DNA from: Methylococcaceae bacterium
Lineage (GTDB): Bacteria > Pseudomonadota > Gammaproteobacteria > Methylococcales > Methylomonadaceae
Reading direction: 5' to 3'
DNA: 7,470 bases
NCBI GenBank assembly: GCA_947505055.1
Contig: CANNLO010000228.1
Coordinates: 1-7,470, forward strand
How positions within the stretch are numbered: the stretch's first letter is position 1; the number at the start of each line of letters is the position of its first letter. Under the pieces are notes generated by a model, which worked only from the letters and a program-made list of their open reading frames with translations, had not been told where the DNA came from and made no database searches. Positions 1 through 5,239 of the stretch are shown in pieces. Position numbers and translations under genes: made by a program.

Positions 1-2
1 AC

Positions 3-59
3 AATCAGGCATTTAAAGAACTGATTGCCCTCAATAAACACAGCGTTATGGAAGGCTGA
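3..59 (+). CDS. C-terminal end of a probable SNF2-family helicase (partial)
   Basis: The frame starting at base 3 is open from the window edge and reads NQAFKELIALNKHSVMEG followed by TGA at 57-59, one base before the ATG of the SWIM gene. Only 18 codons are visible, so no domain can be seen. The identification rests on context: SWIM zinc-finger proteins are often encoded next to SWI2/SNF2 ATPases (for example the ywqA/ywqB pair of Bacillus), and a tail of the kind 'F..L.AL....' fits the end of such helicases. The tight spacing implies co-transcription and translational coupling with the next gene. The rest of the gene lies upstream of the window. Confidence 0.4.
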   Translation, partial: NQAFKELIALNKHSVMEG

Positions 60-60
60 T

Positions 61-900
61 ATGAGTAAATATGCAAAGACCTGGTGGGGACAGCGCTTTA
101 TAGCCGCCCTGGAAGATTTTACCGACAGCGGCCGACTGGCACGTGGACGTTCTTATTCCACCGACAACCGCATCAAGCAATGGCTACTCCAGAAGGGCAA
201 AGTCGAGGCGAAACTGCGCGGAAATATCAATCCTTATTTTGGTGTTTATAAAGAACCCACCTATAAAGTCAGCGTGGAAATGACTCATCTCTCAGACGCT
301 CAATGGCAGAAAATCATAAAATCACTGAGCCAGCGAGCCAGTTTTATTGCCAGATTATTGCTCAATGAAATTCCAGAAAATATTGAAACGGTTTTTGCCG
401 ATGCAGGCGTGCATCTTCTCCCCAATAATTATCGAGACTTTAAAGTAGTCTGCGATTGCCCAGATTATGAAGTACCCTGTAAACATATAGCAGGAGTTTG
501 TTATCGCCTAGCAGGGCAGTTAGACCAAGATCCGTTTTTATTATTTGAAATGCGCGGATTGGCACCTGAAAAATTATTACAGCAATTAGCCAGTTCACCC
601 TTAGGCAAAGTGTTAAGCGACGCTAAAAGCAACGCTATTGATGAACTCCCGTCAGTGGATAGTTATTACACCCGCCCCGTTCTCGCAGAACTCCCGCAGG
701 AAATCAGTCTGAAAGGCTTTTGGCAAGGATCAAAACCGTTGCCAAACAGCATAGAACCCAGTCAGCCAGCGACTATTCCGGCCATGTTAATTAAAAAAGG
801 CGGCGATTTCCCCGCATTTTGGCAAAAACAAAACTCTTTTATTGAGGTTATGGAGGATTTTTATATCAGGATGCGTAAAAATATCTTGAAATGTCTTTGA
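61..900 (+). CDS. SWIM zinc-finger protein
   Basis: This is a complete 279-residue protein. It contains a SWIM zinc motif, C131-x-C133-x6-C140-x-H142 (CDCPDYEVPCKH), the CxCx(n)CxH signature predicted to bind one zinc and contact DNA or protein. The N-terminus (MSKYAKTWWGQRFIAALEDF) and the C-terminal tail (FIEVMEDFYIRMRK) are typical of the stand-alone SWIM proteins that partner SNF2 helicases. The ATG at 61 is preferred over an upstream TTG at 25 because it has a GGAAGG ribosome site at 50-55 region, sits one base after the stop of the upstream gene, and begins where the family normally begins. A role with the helicase in DNA remodelling or repair is inferred; the exact substrate of this family is not known. 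The gene is intact. Confidence 0.9.
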   Translation: MSKYAKTWWGQRFIAALEDFTDSGRLARGRSYSTDNRIKQWLLQKGKVEAKLRGNINPYFGVYKEPTYKVSVEMTHLSDAQWQKIIKSLSQRASFIARLLLNEIPENIETVFADAGVHLLPNNYRDFKVVCDCPDYEVPCKHIAGVCYRLAGQLDQDPFLLFEMRGLAPEKLLQQLASSPLGKVLSDAKSNAIDELPSVDSYYTRPVLAELPQEISLKGFWQGSKPLPNSIEPSQPATIPAMLIKKGGDFPAFWQKQNSFIEVMEDFYIRMRKNILKCL

Positions 901-945
901 GCTAAATATTCATTTTTTGTGTAGCAGTAAAAATAAGTCGCAACA

Positions 946-1191
946 ATGGCGTAAATTAAAAAGAAACTCACTACTGCACAAAAGCGGGCGAGAAAGATTG
1001 CGAAAGCAGAAAGGCAAGAAAAGTATATGTGGGTCTTCATGAATGGAAAACAAGTCAGAGTCGATAGGCCGCCCATGATTGAAGGGATTGATGCTGATGA
1101 GTACATACGACTAAATGCTGATCCAATAGGGTTGCATCAAAATGAAATGTGGGAGTATATAAAACAAGATGAAGATATTTCTTGGATTTAA
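946..1191 (+). pseudogene. Small basic conserved-looking protein with a stop at codon 3
   Basis: The frame reads ATG GCG TAA at 946-954 and is then open for 78 codons to TAA at 1189-1191. The open part starts with a strongly basic, helix-prone stretch (KKKLTTAQKRARKIAKAERQ) followed by EKYMWVFMNGKQVRV, RPPMIEGIDADEYIRLNADP and IGLHQNEMWEYI. The composition is clearly protein-like, and I have an unverified impression of similar short hypothetical proteins in gammaproteobacteria whose N-terminus begins just like this one. The TAA therefore looks like a nonsense mutation of a start-proximal Lys or Gln codon. Alternatives are initiation at the non-canonical ATT at 955 or at the internal ATG at 1027, which would drop the basic segment; neither has a good ribosome site. 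The function is unknown. Confidence 0.5.
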
Positions 1192-1382
1192 AACTATTAG
1201 TGTGGTCTGGCGTATGCCACGGAAGAAACTAAATCGATTGTAAGAGGTATCAGGGAAGCTGCCGATGATTTAGTGTCACCTACTTGAAACCGCACCCATG
1301 CATCCCACCCCATAAAAGCCACAGGTCTTCAATATTGTTTGTGTAGGCGCAGGGCAGCGCTACGAGCCAGGAAACCCTAATG
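1192..1382. other. Non-coding or eroded stretch with no recognisable gene
   Basis: No gene was recognised here. One short frame between stops, 1201-1287, reads CGLAYATEETKSIVRGIREA and then ADDLVSPT before TGA. It has no start codon and could be the tail of a vanished gene or chance. No hairpin followed by a T run was seen. The stretch separates the broken small gene from the hip promoter. Confidence 0.3.
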
Positions 1383-1411
1383 TTGATGCCTTTAATTTTA
1401 GGTGCTATAGT
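1383..1411 (+). promoter_or_regulatory. sigma70-type promoter of hipBA
   Basis: TTGATG at 1383-1388 and TATAGT at 1406-1411 are separated by exactly 17 bases. They lie 31 bases upstream of the hipB start codon. Transcription would begin near 1418, giving a short leader that contains the GAGGAG ribosome site. Confidence 0.6.
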
Positions 1412-1440
1412 TCCTATTAAATACTGATAAGAGGAGCTAT
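1407..1440. promoter_or_regulatory. Candidate HipB operator (inverted repeat over -10 and ribosome site)
   Basis: ATAGTTCCT (1407-1415) and AGGAGCTAT (1432-1440) form a 9-base inverted repeat with one mismatch (a G-T pair) and a 16-base spacer. The left arm overlaps the -10 box and the right arm overlaps the ribosome site. HipB-type antitoxins are known to autorepress from palindromes in this position, so binding here would block transcription. The left arm lies before the predicted transcription start, so an RNA hairpin is less likely. Confidence 0.45.
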
Positions 1441-1441
1441 T

Positions 1442-1795
1442 ATGCCCATTAATGAAAAGAGTCGAAGCTCTGGTCTAGGCGGCATGCCAAAACCCTGCTG
1501 TATTCAAATGTCTCAGCTAGGTAGTAATATTAAGCTCGCAAGATTACGCCGCAAAATACGCCAAGAAGACATGGCTAAACGCGTTGCGATATCGGTAAAG
1601 ACTTATAGAAAAATCGAGAATGGCGACCCTTCTATTTCAATAGGTCTGTATTTAAGTGCGTTATACATGATGGGGTTGAATGATGAGTTTTCATTAATTG
1701 CGGCACCAGGATCTGATCGCATTGGTCTTGCCCTAGAAAAAAGAGAGCTTCCTACACGAGTTAGAATAAAACAAAACGAGGAGCTTGATTTTTAA
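1442..1795 (+). CDS. hipB: HipB-like antitoxin, XRE-family helix-turn-helix protein
   Basis: This is a 117-residue protein with an XRE/Cro-type helix-turn-helix at about residues 26-80; the core is QEDMAKRVAISVKTYRKIEN (41-60). In HipBA systems HipB binds the operator DNA and holds the HipA kinase inactive. The ATG at 1442 has GAGGAG at 1431-1436 (5-base spacer), better than the internal ATG codons at 1484 and 1508, which lack a ribosome site. The chosen start gives a 23-residue tail before the DNA-binding domain. That tail contains SGLGGM (residues 10-15), which repeats the glycine-rich loop of the neighbouring HipA. The stop overlaps the hipA start by one base (TAATG), a classic coupled antitoxin-toxin arrangement. 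The C-terminal tail (IKQNEELDF) is polar and acidic. Confidence 0.9.
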   Translation: MPINEKSRSSGLGGMPKPCCIQMSQLGSNIKLARLRRKIRQEDMAKRVAISVKTYRKIENGDPSISIGLYLSALYMMGLNDEFSLIAAPGSDRIGLALEKRELPTRVRIKQNEELDF

Positions 1796-3087
1796 TGAAA
1801 AACATATTTGTTTTTGTGTACTTGCCTGGCGATATATCAGCCACACCAGCAGGTCTTTTTAAGTATGATGACAAAGAATTAGTGGGTACTTTTTCCTATG
1901 GAAAGAGATATATTGAAAAACACGCTTACGCCATCTCTCCTGACCTGCCCATTAGTACTGATGAGTACATATCTAAAGATTTTAATGGCTTATTTGGCGC
2001 ATTCAGGGATTCGCTTCCTGATTATTGGGGGCGATTGGTATTTTCATCGCTAAACAAGCGCCCAATTGAGGGCGTTAGCGAGCACGAGCTTTTATTAAGT
2101 GGTGGCGCTTCGATGATAGGCAATCTGAGTTTTAGGTTGTCGTTGGATTCACCAGAACCCGTCCTGTCTTTACCTGGATATTCGTCCCTTGAAGGCATTA
2201 TTAAAGCCGCTGAAACTATACAGTCTGGCGGGGAGGTTGAAAAAGCCTATCAACAGATTCTTCAACAAGGCTCTGGTTTGGGTGGAATGCGACCCAAATG
2301 CACTATTGAAATGAATAACAAATTATGGATTGCAAAATTCCCAGCTATTGGCGATCACTATAACGCAGTTAAAATAGAAGCTGCATCTATGCGGATGGCG
2401 CAAATATCTGGTATAACAATACCCGCGATCAGTGTTGAGTCTATTGCTGGAAAAGATGTTTTTTTCATAGAGCGATTTGATAGAAAATTTCTGTCAGCGC
2501 CGGATAAAAATAACAGTGGCTATACACGACACGGGTACATTAGTGCGTTAGCGTTACTAAACAAATATGAAACAGATCGCGATTTTGGCTATCAAGACTT
2601 TGCTGATGTATTGCGAAAAAATGGCGACATTAAGGGAAGCCATGAGTTATTCAAAAGAATGTTATTTAGTATCGCAATTAGAAACACAGATGATCATGCA
2701 AAAAATCATGGTTTTATTACAACAAACAATTACATTCGCCTTTCTCCCGCTTTTGACATTACACCGACGGCATCAACCTTGGGAGTTTCGACAAACTTCG
2801 ATCTTGCAATTAATGTTGGCCAGCAAGGTAGATCTGCAACTATTGAAAATGCGCTGTCGTCTTACAAAAGATTTGGAATAACGTACAACGAAGCATTAAA
2901 AAACTTAAGTGATGTAATAGGTGCCATATCTCATTGGGAGGCTGTTTTTAAAGAAATGGGTGTGTCATCTAGCGACACAGAGCGATTTGCTTGCACAATG
3001 ACTAGCGCTAAAGAAAGGCTTATGATTCAAAAAGATGTAGCACCGACACATGGCGATGATGATTTACGCATGACGGATGGATGGTGA
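1795..3087 (+). CDS. hipA: HipA-family serine/threonine kinase toxin
   Basis: This is a complete 430-residue HipA, close to the length of E. coli HipA (440). The N-terminal coupling domain (about residues 1-110) includes FGAFRDSLPDYWGRLV. The loop SGLGGMRPK (160-168) is the glycine-rich serine loop that in HipA carries the autophosphorylated serine near ATP (S160 here, displaced by one position from the E. coli spacing). Catalytic RNTDDHAKN gives D299 as the base and N304 as a metal ligand, and LSPAFDI gives D321 as the second metal ligand (E. coli D309, N314, D332). Studied HipA kinases phosphorylate GltX, blocking translation and inducing dormancy; the target here is not known. All key residues are present, so it is probably active. 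A GAGGAG at 1778-1783 lies 11 bases before the start, and the one-base overlap with hipB suggests coupled translation. Confidence 0.93.
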   Translation: MKNIFVFVYLPGDISATPAGLFKYDDKELVGTFSYGKRYIEKHAYAISPDLPISTDEYISKDFNGLFGAFRDSLPDYWGRLVFSSLNKRPIEGVSEHELLLSGGASMIGNLSFRLSLDSPEPVLSLPGYSSLEGIIKAAETIQSGGEVEKAYQQILQQGSGLGGMRPKCTIEMNNKLWIAKFPAIGDHYNAVKIEAASMRMAQISGITIPAISVESIAGKDVFFIERFDRKFLSAPDKNNSGYTRHGYISALALLNKYETDRDFGYQDFADVLRKNGDIKGSHELFKRMLFSIAIRNTDDHAKNHGFITTNNYIRLSPAFDITPTASTLGVSTNFDLAINVGQQGRSATIENALSSYKRFGITYNEALKNLSDVIGAISHWEAVFKEMGVSSSDTERFACTMTSAKERLMIQKDVAPTHGDDDLRMTDGW

Positions 3088-3130
3088 GTTCGGTAAAGTG
3101 TACGTCACCGTAGGTGTGGCGTCATGTCTG

Positions 3131-3181
3131 CCGCGCTTAAAAAACCAACACATTTTCGGAGGGGAGGTTTTGTTAAGCGGG
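3131..3181 (+). repeat. Long bulged stem-loop after hipA, attC-like
   Basis: CGCTTAAAAAACC (3134-3146) pairs with GGTTTTGTTAAGCG (3166-3179) over 13 base pairs with a single extrahelical G at 3172 and a 19-base loop; flanking CC and GG bases can extend the stem. The right arm contains GTTAAGC, which fits the GTTRRRY core site of integron attC recombination sites. An extrahelical base on one strand is also typical of attC. The left arm is GCTTAAA rather than perfect RYYYAAC, and the whole is shorter than most attC sites. No T run follows, so it is not an ordinary terminator. Confidence 0.5.
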
Positions 3182-3207
3182 TAATGTTAACAATTTAGCA
3201 GTGCATA

Positions 3208-3241
3208 AAGACTTCCAAGGCATTTGAACCCAGGAAGTCTT
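3208..3241 (-). terminator. Perfect hairpin between hipA and the small membrane gene
   Basis: AAGACTTCC (3208-3216) and GGAAGTCTT (3233-3241) form a perfect 9-base-pair stem with a 16-base loop. It lies 18 bases beyond the stop of the minus-strand gene and is followed on that strand by TTTAT, a weak tail. It may end transcription from the right and possibly read-through from hipA. The T run is poor, so the call is tentative. Confidence 0.4.
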
Positions 3242-3259
3242 CATGGTCAGTCAATTGAA

Positions 3260-3433
3260 TCAATTCCATGAAAATTGATCCGCTTTGCCTTTTTTAGCGC
3301 TTGCTTTAATGTTACTGGCAATAGCTGCGGATGCAAACAGCGTAGAAGAGATAATGAATTCGCCAGAGATAAAGCCCACCAGGCCAATAACAAATACTGC
3401 CCCGATTAAAATATCTTTTTGTAAGTTGTTCAT
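3260..3433 (-). CDS. Small hydrophobic membrane protein, 57 residues
   Basis: Read on the minus strand, ATG at 3433-3431 is preceded by GAGGA with a 7-base spacer and by a near-consensus promoter. The protein starts MNNLQKDILIGAVFVIGLVG, contains two hydrophobic segments at about residues 8-26 and 27-42 separated by a single Glu at 25, and ends in a basic, polar tail (ASAKKGKADQFSWN). This is the pattern of a two-helix inner-membrane hairpin. I have an impression of similar short uncharacterised proteins in methanotroph-like gammaproteobacteria, unverified. It is divergent from the bacterioferritin genes and shares their intergenic region, but no functional link to iron is shown. An 84-codon frame on the plus strand here is only its shadow. 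Confidence 0.75.
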   Translation of the reverse strand: MNNLQKDILIGAVFVIGLVGFISGEFIISSTLFASAAIASNIKASAKKGKADQFSWN

Positions 3434-3479
3434 GATTAAGTCCTCAAAAGTTGGAAAGTTTTTTTCATACTACAACTTA

Positions 3480-3508
3480 ACTATAGTGGCGATTACTATT
3501 GTTGACAA
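3480..3508 (-). promoter_or_regulatory. sigma70-type promoter of the small membrane gene
   Basis: On the minus strand TTGTCA (3508-3503) and TATAGT (3485-3480) are separated by exactly 17 bases. They lie 46 bases upstream of the start codon at 3433. Confidence 0.6.
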
Positions 3509-3583
3509 TGAAACTAGGGATATATGGATTGTTTCCTGATTGTGTATAATAAATTCAGGAACTGTTCATATAGTTGAATTTTA

Positions 3584-3611
3584 TTGACGGCTAGGATGAG
3601 CGGTATAGAAT
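3584..3611 (+). promoter_or_regulatory. Possible promoter of the bacterioferritin pair
   Basis: TTGACG (3584-3589) and TAGAAT (3606-3611) are separated by 16 bases, about 70 bases upstream of the first bacterioferritin start. A perfect TATAAT also occurs at 3545-3550 but has no good -35 partner. No Fur-box-like palindrome was seen in front of this gene, unlike bfd. Confidence 0.4.
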
Positions 3612-3681
3612 CTTCGGATTGCATATATCTTTACTGCAGACAAACGATAAGCCCAAATTTCACTTACTTTAAGAGGTCATT

Positions 3682-4161
3682 ATGAAAGGCGATAAGAAAA
3701 TCATAGAAATTCTTAACAGTTTACTTGCCGGAGAACTGAGCGCATCCGATCAGTACTTAATCCATGGTGAGATGTACGCTGATTTCGGATTGAATCATCT
3801 CGCCGAAAAGAGCTTTCATGAGTCCGATCATGAACGACTTCATGCGCGTGCCATGATTCAGCGCATTCTATTTCTGGAAGGTACGCCCAACCTAGCCAAA
3901 CGCGAGGCGTTAACTGTGGGTAACGCGGTGCCGGATATGCTTCAAGCCGATCTGGAGGTTGAATATCATGTGGTTGGCGAGCTAAAAAAAGCCATTGTCG
4001 CCTGTGAAAAAGCCCAGGATTACGTAACTCGCGATATGTTGGCAGCGCAACTAGAAGACACAGAAATGGATCATGCCTACTGGTTAGAGCAACAACTGAA
4101 GCTAATCAAACTGGTAGGTCTGGAAAACTTCCAGCAAAGTCAAATGAAGCAAGGTGCATAA
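3682..4161 (+). CDS. bfr: Bacterioferritin, ferroxidase-type subunit without haem ligand
   Basis: This 159-residue protein aligns end to end with E. coli Bfr (158) and begins MKGDKKIIEILN. All six di-iron ferroxidase ligands are present: E18, E51, H54, E94, E128 and H131 (E. coli E18, E51, H54, E94, E127, H130; one residue is inserted near 127). Position 52, where Bfr has the haem-binding Met, is Arg. The subunit should oxidise Fe(II) to Fe(III) with O2 or H2O2 but cannot hold haem by the usual Met-Met pair. Positions 68, 81 and 85 (T, N, D) also differ from the known Bfd-docking residues. Start: AAGAGG at 3671-3676, 5 bases before ATG. It forms a tandem pair with the next gene (18-base gap), and the two probably co-assemble into one 24-subunit cytoplasmic shell. 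Confidence 0.96.
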   Translation: MKGDKKIIEILNSLLAGELSASDQYLIHGEMYADFGLNHLAEKSFHESDHERLHARAMIQRILFLEGTPNLAKREALTVGNAVPDMLQADLEVEYHVVGELKKAIVACEKAQDYVTRDMLAAQLEDTEMDHAYWLEQQLKLIKLVGLENFQQSQMKQGA

Positions 4162-4179
4162 ACTAATGAGGACACTGAC

Positions 4180-4662
4180 ATGAAAGGCGATAAAAAAATC
4201 ATTGAAATTCTCAACAAGGTACTTAAAAACGAACTAACCTCGATCAACCAGTATTTCCTGCATGCCCGTATGTTCCGTCACTGGGGACTGGAAAAACTTA
4301 ACGACTACCAGTACAAACAATCGATTCGCGTGATGAAAGAAGCTGATGAACTCATTGAGCGCATTCTGTTTTTGGAAGGACTACCCAATCTGCAAAATCT
4401 TGGAAAGTTACTGATCGGTGAAAATGTCGTCGAATGTTTAAATGGCGATCTGGAATATGAAAAAAATATTCAGCATCCATTGTTGATCAAAGCTGTGGCT
4501 TTATGTGAAGACTTACAAGACTATGTCAGTCGTGATCTGCTGGAAGATTTGCTAGAGCATTGTGAACAGGCTATCGATTGGTTGGAAACCCAGCAGAGTC
4601 TAATCACAAATGTCAGCTTACCTAATTATTTGCAAGCACATATACAGCAAAGCGGCGATTGA
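4180..4662 (+). CDS. bfr: Bacterioferritin, haem-binding subunit with lost ferroxidase site
   Basis: This 160-residue protein is closer to E. coli Bfr in overall sequence than its neighbour (NQYFLHARMF, RILFLEGLPNL, GLxKLxIGE). The haem ligand M52 is present. Of the ferroxidase ligands only E18 and E94 remain: position 51 is Val, 54 is Glu, and the equivalents of E127 and H130 are C128 and A131. It should therefore bind haem at subunit interfaces but not oxidise iron. L68, E81 and E85, shown in Pseudomonas aeruginosa BfrB to matter for Bfd binding, are all conserved. GAGGA at about 4167-4171 precedes the ATG. Pairs of one catalytic and one haem subunit are known from other proteobacteria (for example Pseudomonas putida and Magnetospirillum), and this looks like an advanced case. 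Confidence 0.96.
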   Translation: MKGDKKIIEILNKVLKNELTSINQYFLHARMFRHWGLEKLNDYQYKQSIRVMKEADELIERILFLEGLPNLQNLGKLLIGENVVECLNGDLEYEKNIQHPLLIKAVALCEDLQDYVSRDLLEDLLEHCEQAIDWLETQQSLITNVSLPNYLQAHIQQSGD

Positions 4663-4668
4663 TATTTT

Positions 4669-4694
4669 GAAAAGGTTTGCTTGGTTACTTTTTT
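4669..4694 (+). terminator. Weak terminator candidate after the bacterioferritins
   Basis: GAAAAGGT (4669-4676) can pair with ACTTTTTT (4687-4694) using two G-U pairs, with a 10-base loop, and the right arm itself supplies six T residues. The stem is AT-rich and weak, but it lies directly after the stop codon and before the bfd promoter. Confidence 0.3.
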
Positions 4695-4709
4695 AAGGGC
4701 GAGTCAGGC

Positions 4710-4738
4710 TTGACAAAAACTAACAACTAAATAAGAAT
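4710..4738 (+). promoter_or_regulatory. Promoter of bfd
   Basis: A perfect TTGACA (4710-4715) is followed after 17 bases by AAGAAT (4733-4738), a four-of-six -10 box. The start codon of bfd is 46 bases further on. This indicates that bfd has its own promoter rather than depending on the bacterioferritin transcript. Confidence 0.55.
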
Positions 4739-4748
4739 AGTTCTCATT
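4730..4748. promoter_or_regulatory. Fur-box-like operator
   Basis: A 9-1-9 palindrome, AATAAGAAT-A-GTTCTCATT, has arms matching at 7 of 9 positions and resembles the classical 19-base Fur site of AAT-rich halves. It covers the -10 box of bfd, so Fe-loaded Fur would repress bfd and release it in iron limitation, as is established for bfd in other proteobacteria. Confidence 0.62.
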
Positions 4749-4784
4749 AGTTGTAGGCTATTGCATTTATTGAGGAGCTGTTTC

Positions 4785-4970
4785 ATGTTTGTATGTGTTT
4801 GTCAGGCTGTGACCGATCGTGAAATTCATCAAGCAGCCAGGAATGGGGCTAAAACGCTAAAAGATCTACGCCGTGAATTAAACGTTGGTGTTGAGTGCGG
4901 TCGTTGCGTAAGTTGTGCGCGTAAGTGTTTAAAAGTAGTCCATGAGGATGCTCACGACCTTCAGCAATGA
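4785..4970 (+). CDS. bfd: Bacterioferritin-associated ferredoxin Bfd
   Basis: This is a 61-residue [2Fe-2S] protein that begins MFVCVCQAVTDREI, like E. coli Bfd (64 residues). The cluster ligands C4, C6, C38 and C41 occupy exactly the E. coli positions, with CGRC at 38-41. Two further cysteines, C44 and C48, make the run C38-x2-C41-x2-C44-x3-C48. Bfd delivers electrons through the haem of bacterioferritin to reduce and mobilise stored Fe(III). The ATG at 4785 is chosen because GAGGAG at 4772-4777 lies 7 bases upstream; an earlier in-frame TTG at 4761 precedes that ribosome site. The Fur-like site suggests induction by iron starvation. It sits next to the two bacterioferritins it presumably serves. 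Confidence 0.93.
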   Translation: MFVCVCQAVTDREIHQAARNGAKTLKDLRRELNVGVECGRCVSCARKCLKVVHEDAHDLQQ

Positions 4971-5193
4971 CTTGTCTTCGCTGATGTTTTTACCTGAGCG
5001 GCTATTAGGTTCACTTTTAGTGGGCGATACTTAAGTCTTTATTTTCAATGGTTGAATTATGTATATCTGTGGATCACTAATCGTGGATTTAAGTTAACCC
5101 TAAGTCGGTGTCCATTATCAAGTTAATCTCGCGTCTATAAGTTTTATTGGGAATTTACGCTGTGTATCCTTTAAACTGTCACATTTGACGGTA

Positions 5194-5226
5194 GCTAATT
5201 GGCAGGCAATGTAAGCGGCAATTAGC
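5194..5226. promoter_or_regulatory. Inverted repeat upstream of the amber-interrupted gene
   Basis: GCTAATTG (5194-5201) and CAATTAGC (5219-5226) are perfect 8-base arms with a 17-base spacer, placed just downstream of a TTGACG (5185-5190) and 13 bases before the start codon. A matching -10 box is poor (TGTAAG at 19-base spacing). It could be an operator or a leader hairpin. The rest of 4971-5239 shows no gene; a weak hairpin at 5009-5025 lacks a T run. Confidence 0.3.
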
Positions 5227-5239
5227 GTATAGGACATCA

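Noticed and set aside
861..1106. Minus-strand 81-codon frame opposite the small basic protein
   Set aside because: It is antisense to the coding-like plus frame, has no ribosome site and a low-complexity hydrophobic composition expected of a shadow.
2567..2881. Second plus-strand frame inside hipA
   Set aside because: It lies wholly within the intact kinase domain of hipA in another phase and shows no ribosome site.
3103..3124. Hairpin ACGTCACC-GTA-GGTG..GCGT just after hipA
   Set aside because: The stem needs a two-base bulge and a G-U pair and no T run follows, so it is not a supportable terminator.
3285..3539. Plus-strand 84-codon frame
   Set aside because: It is antisense to the 57-residue minus-strand gene, which has its own promoter and ribosome site, and it runs through both divergent promoter regions.
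3541..3550. Perfect TATAAT as main promoter of the bacterioferritins
   Set aside because: No reasonable -35 element lies 16-18 bases upstream; it was kept only as a note under the alternative promoter.
5009..5025. Hairpin after bfd as terminator
   Set aside because: The stem contains two G-U pairs and is not followed by a T run.
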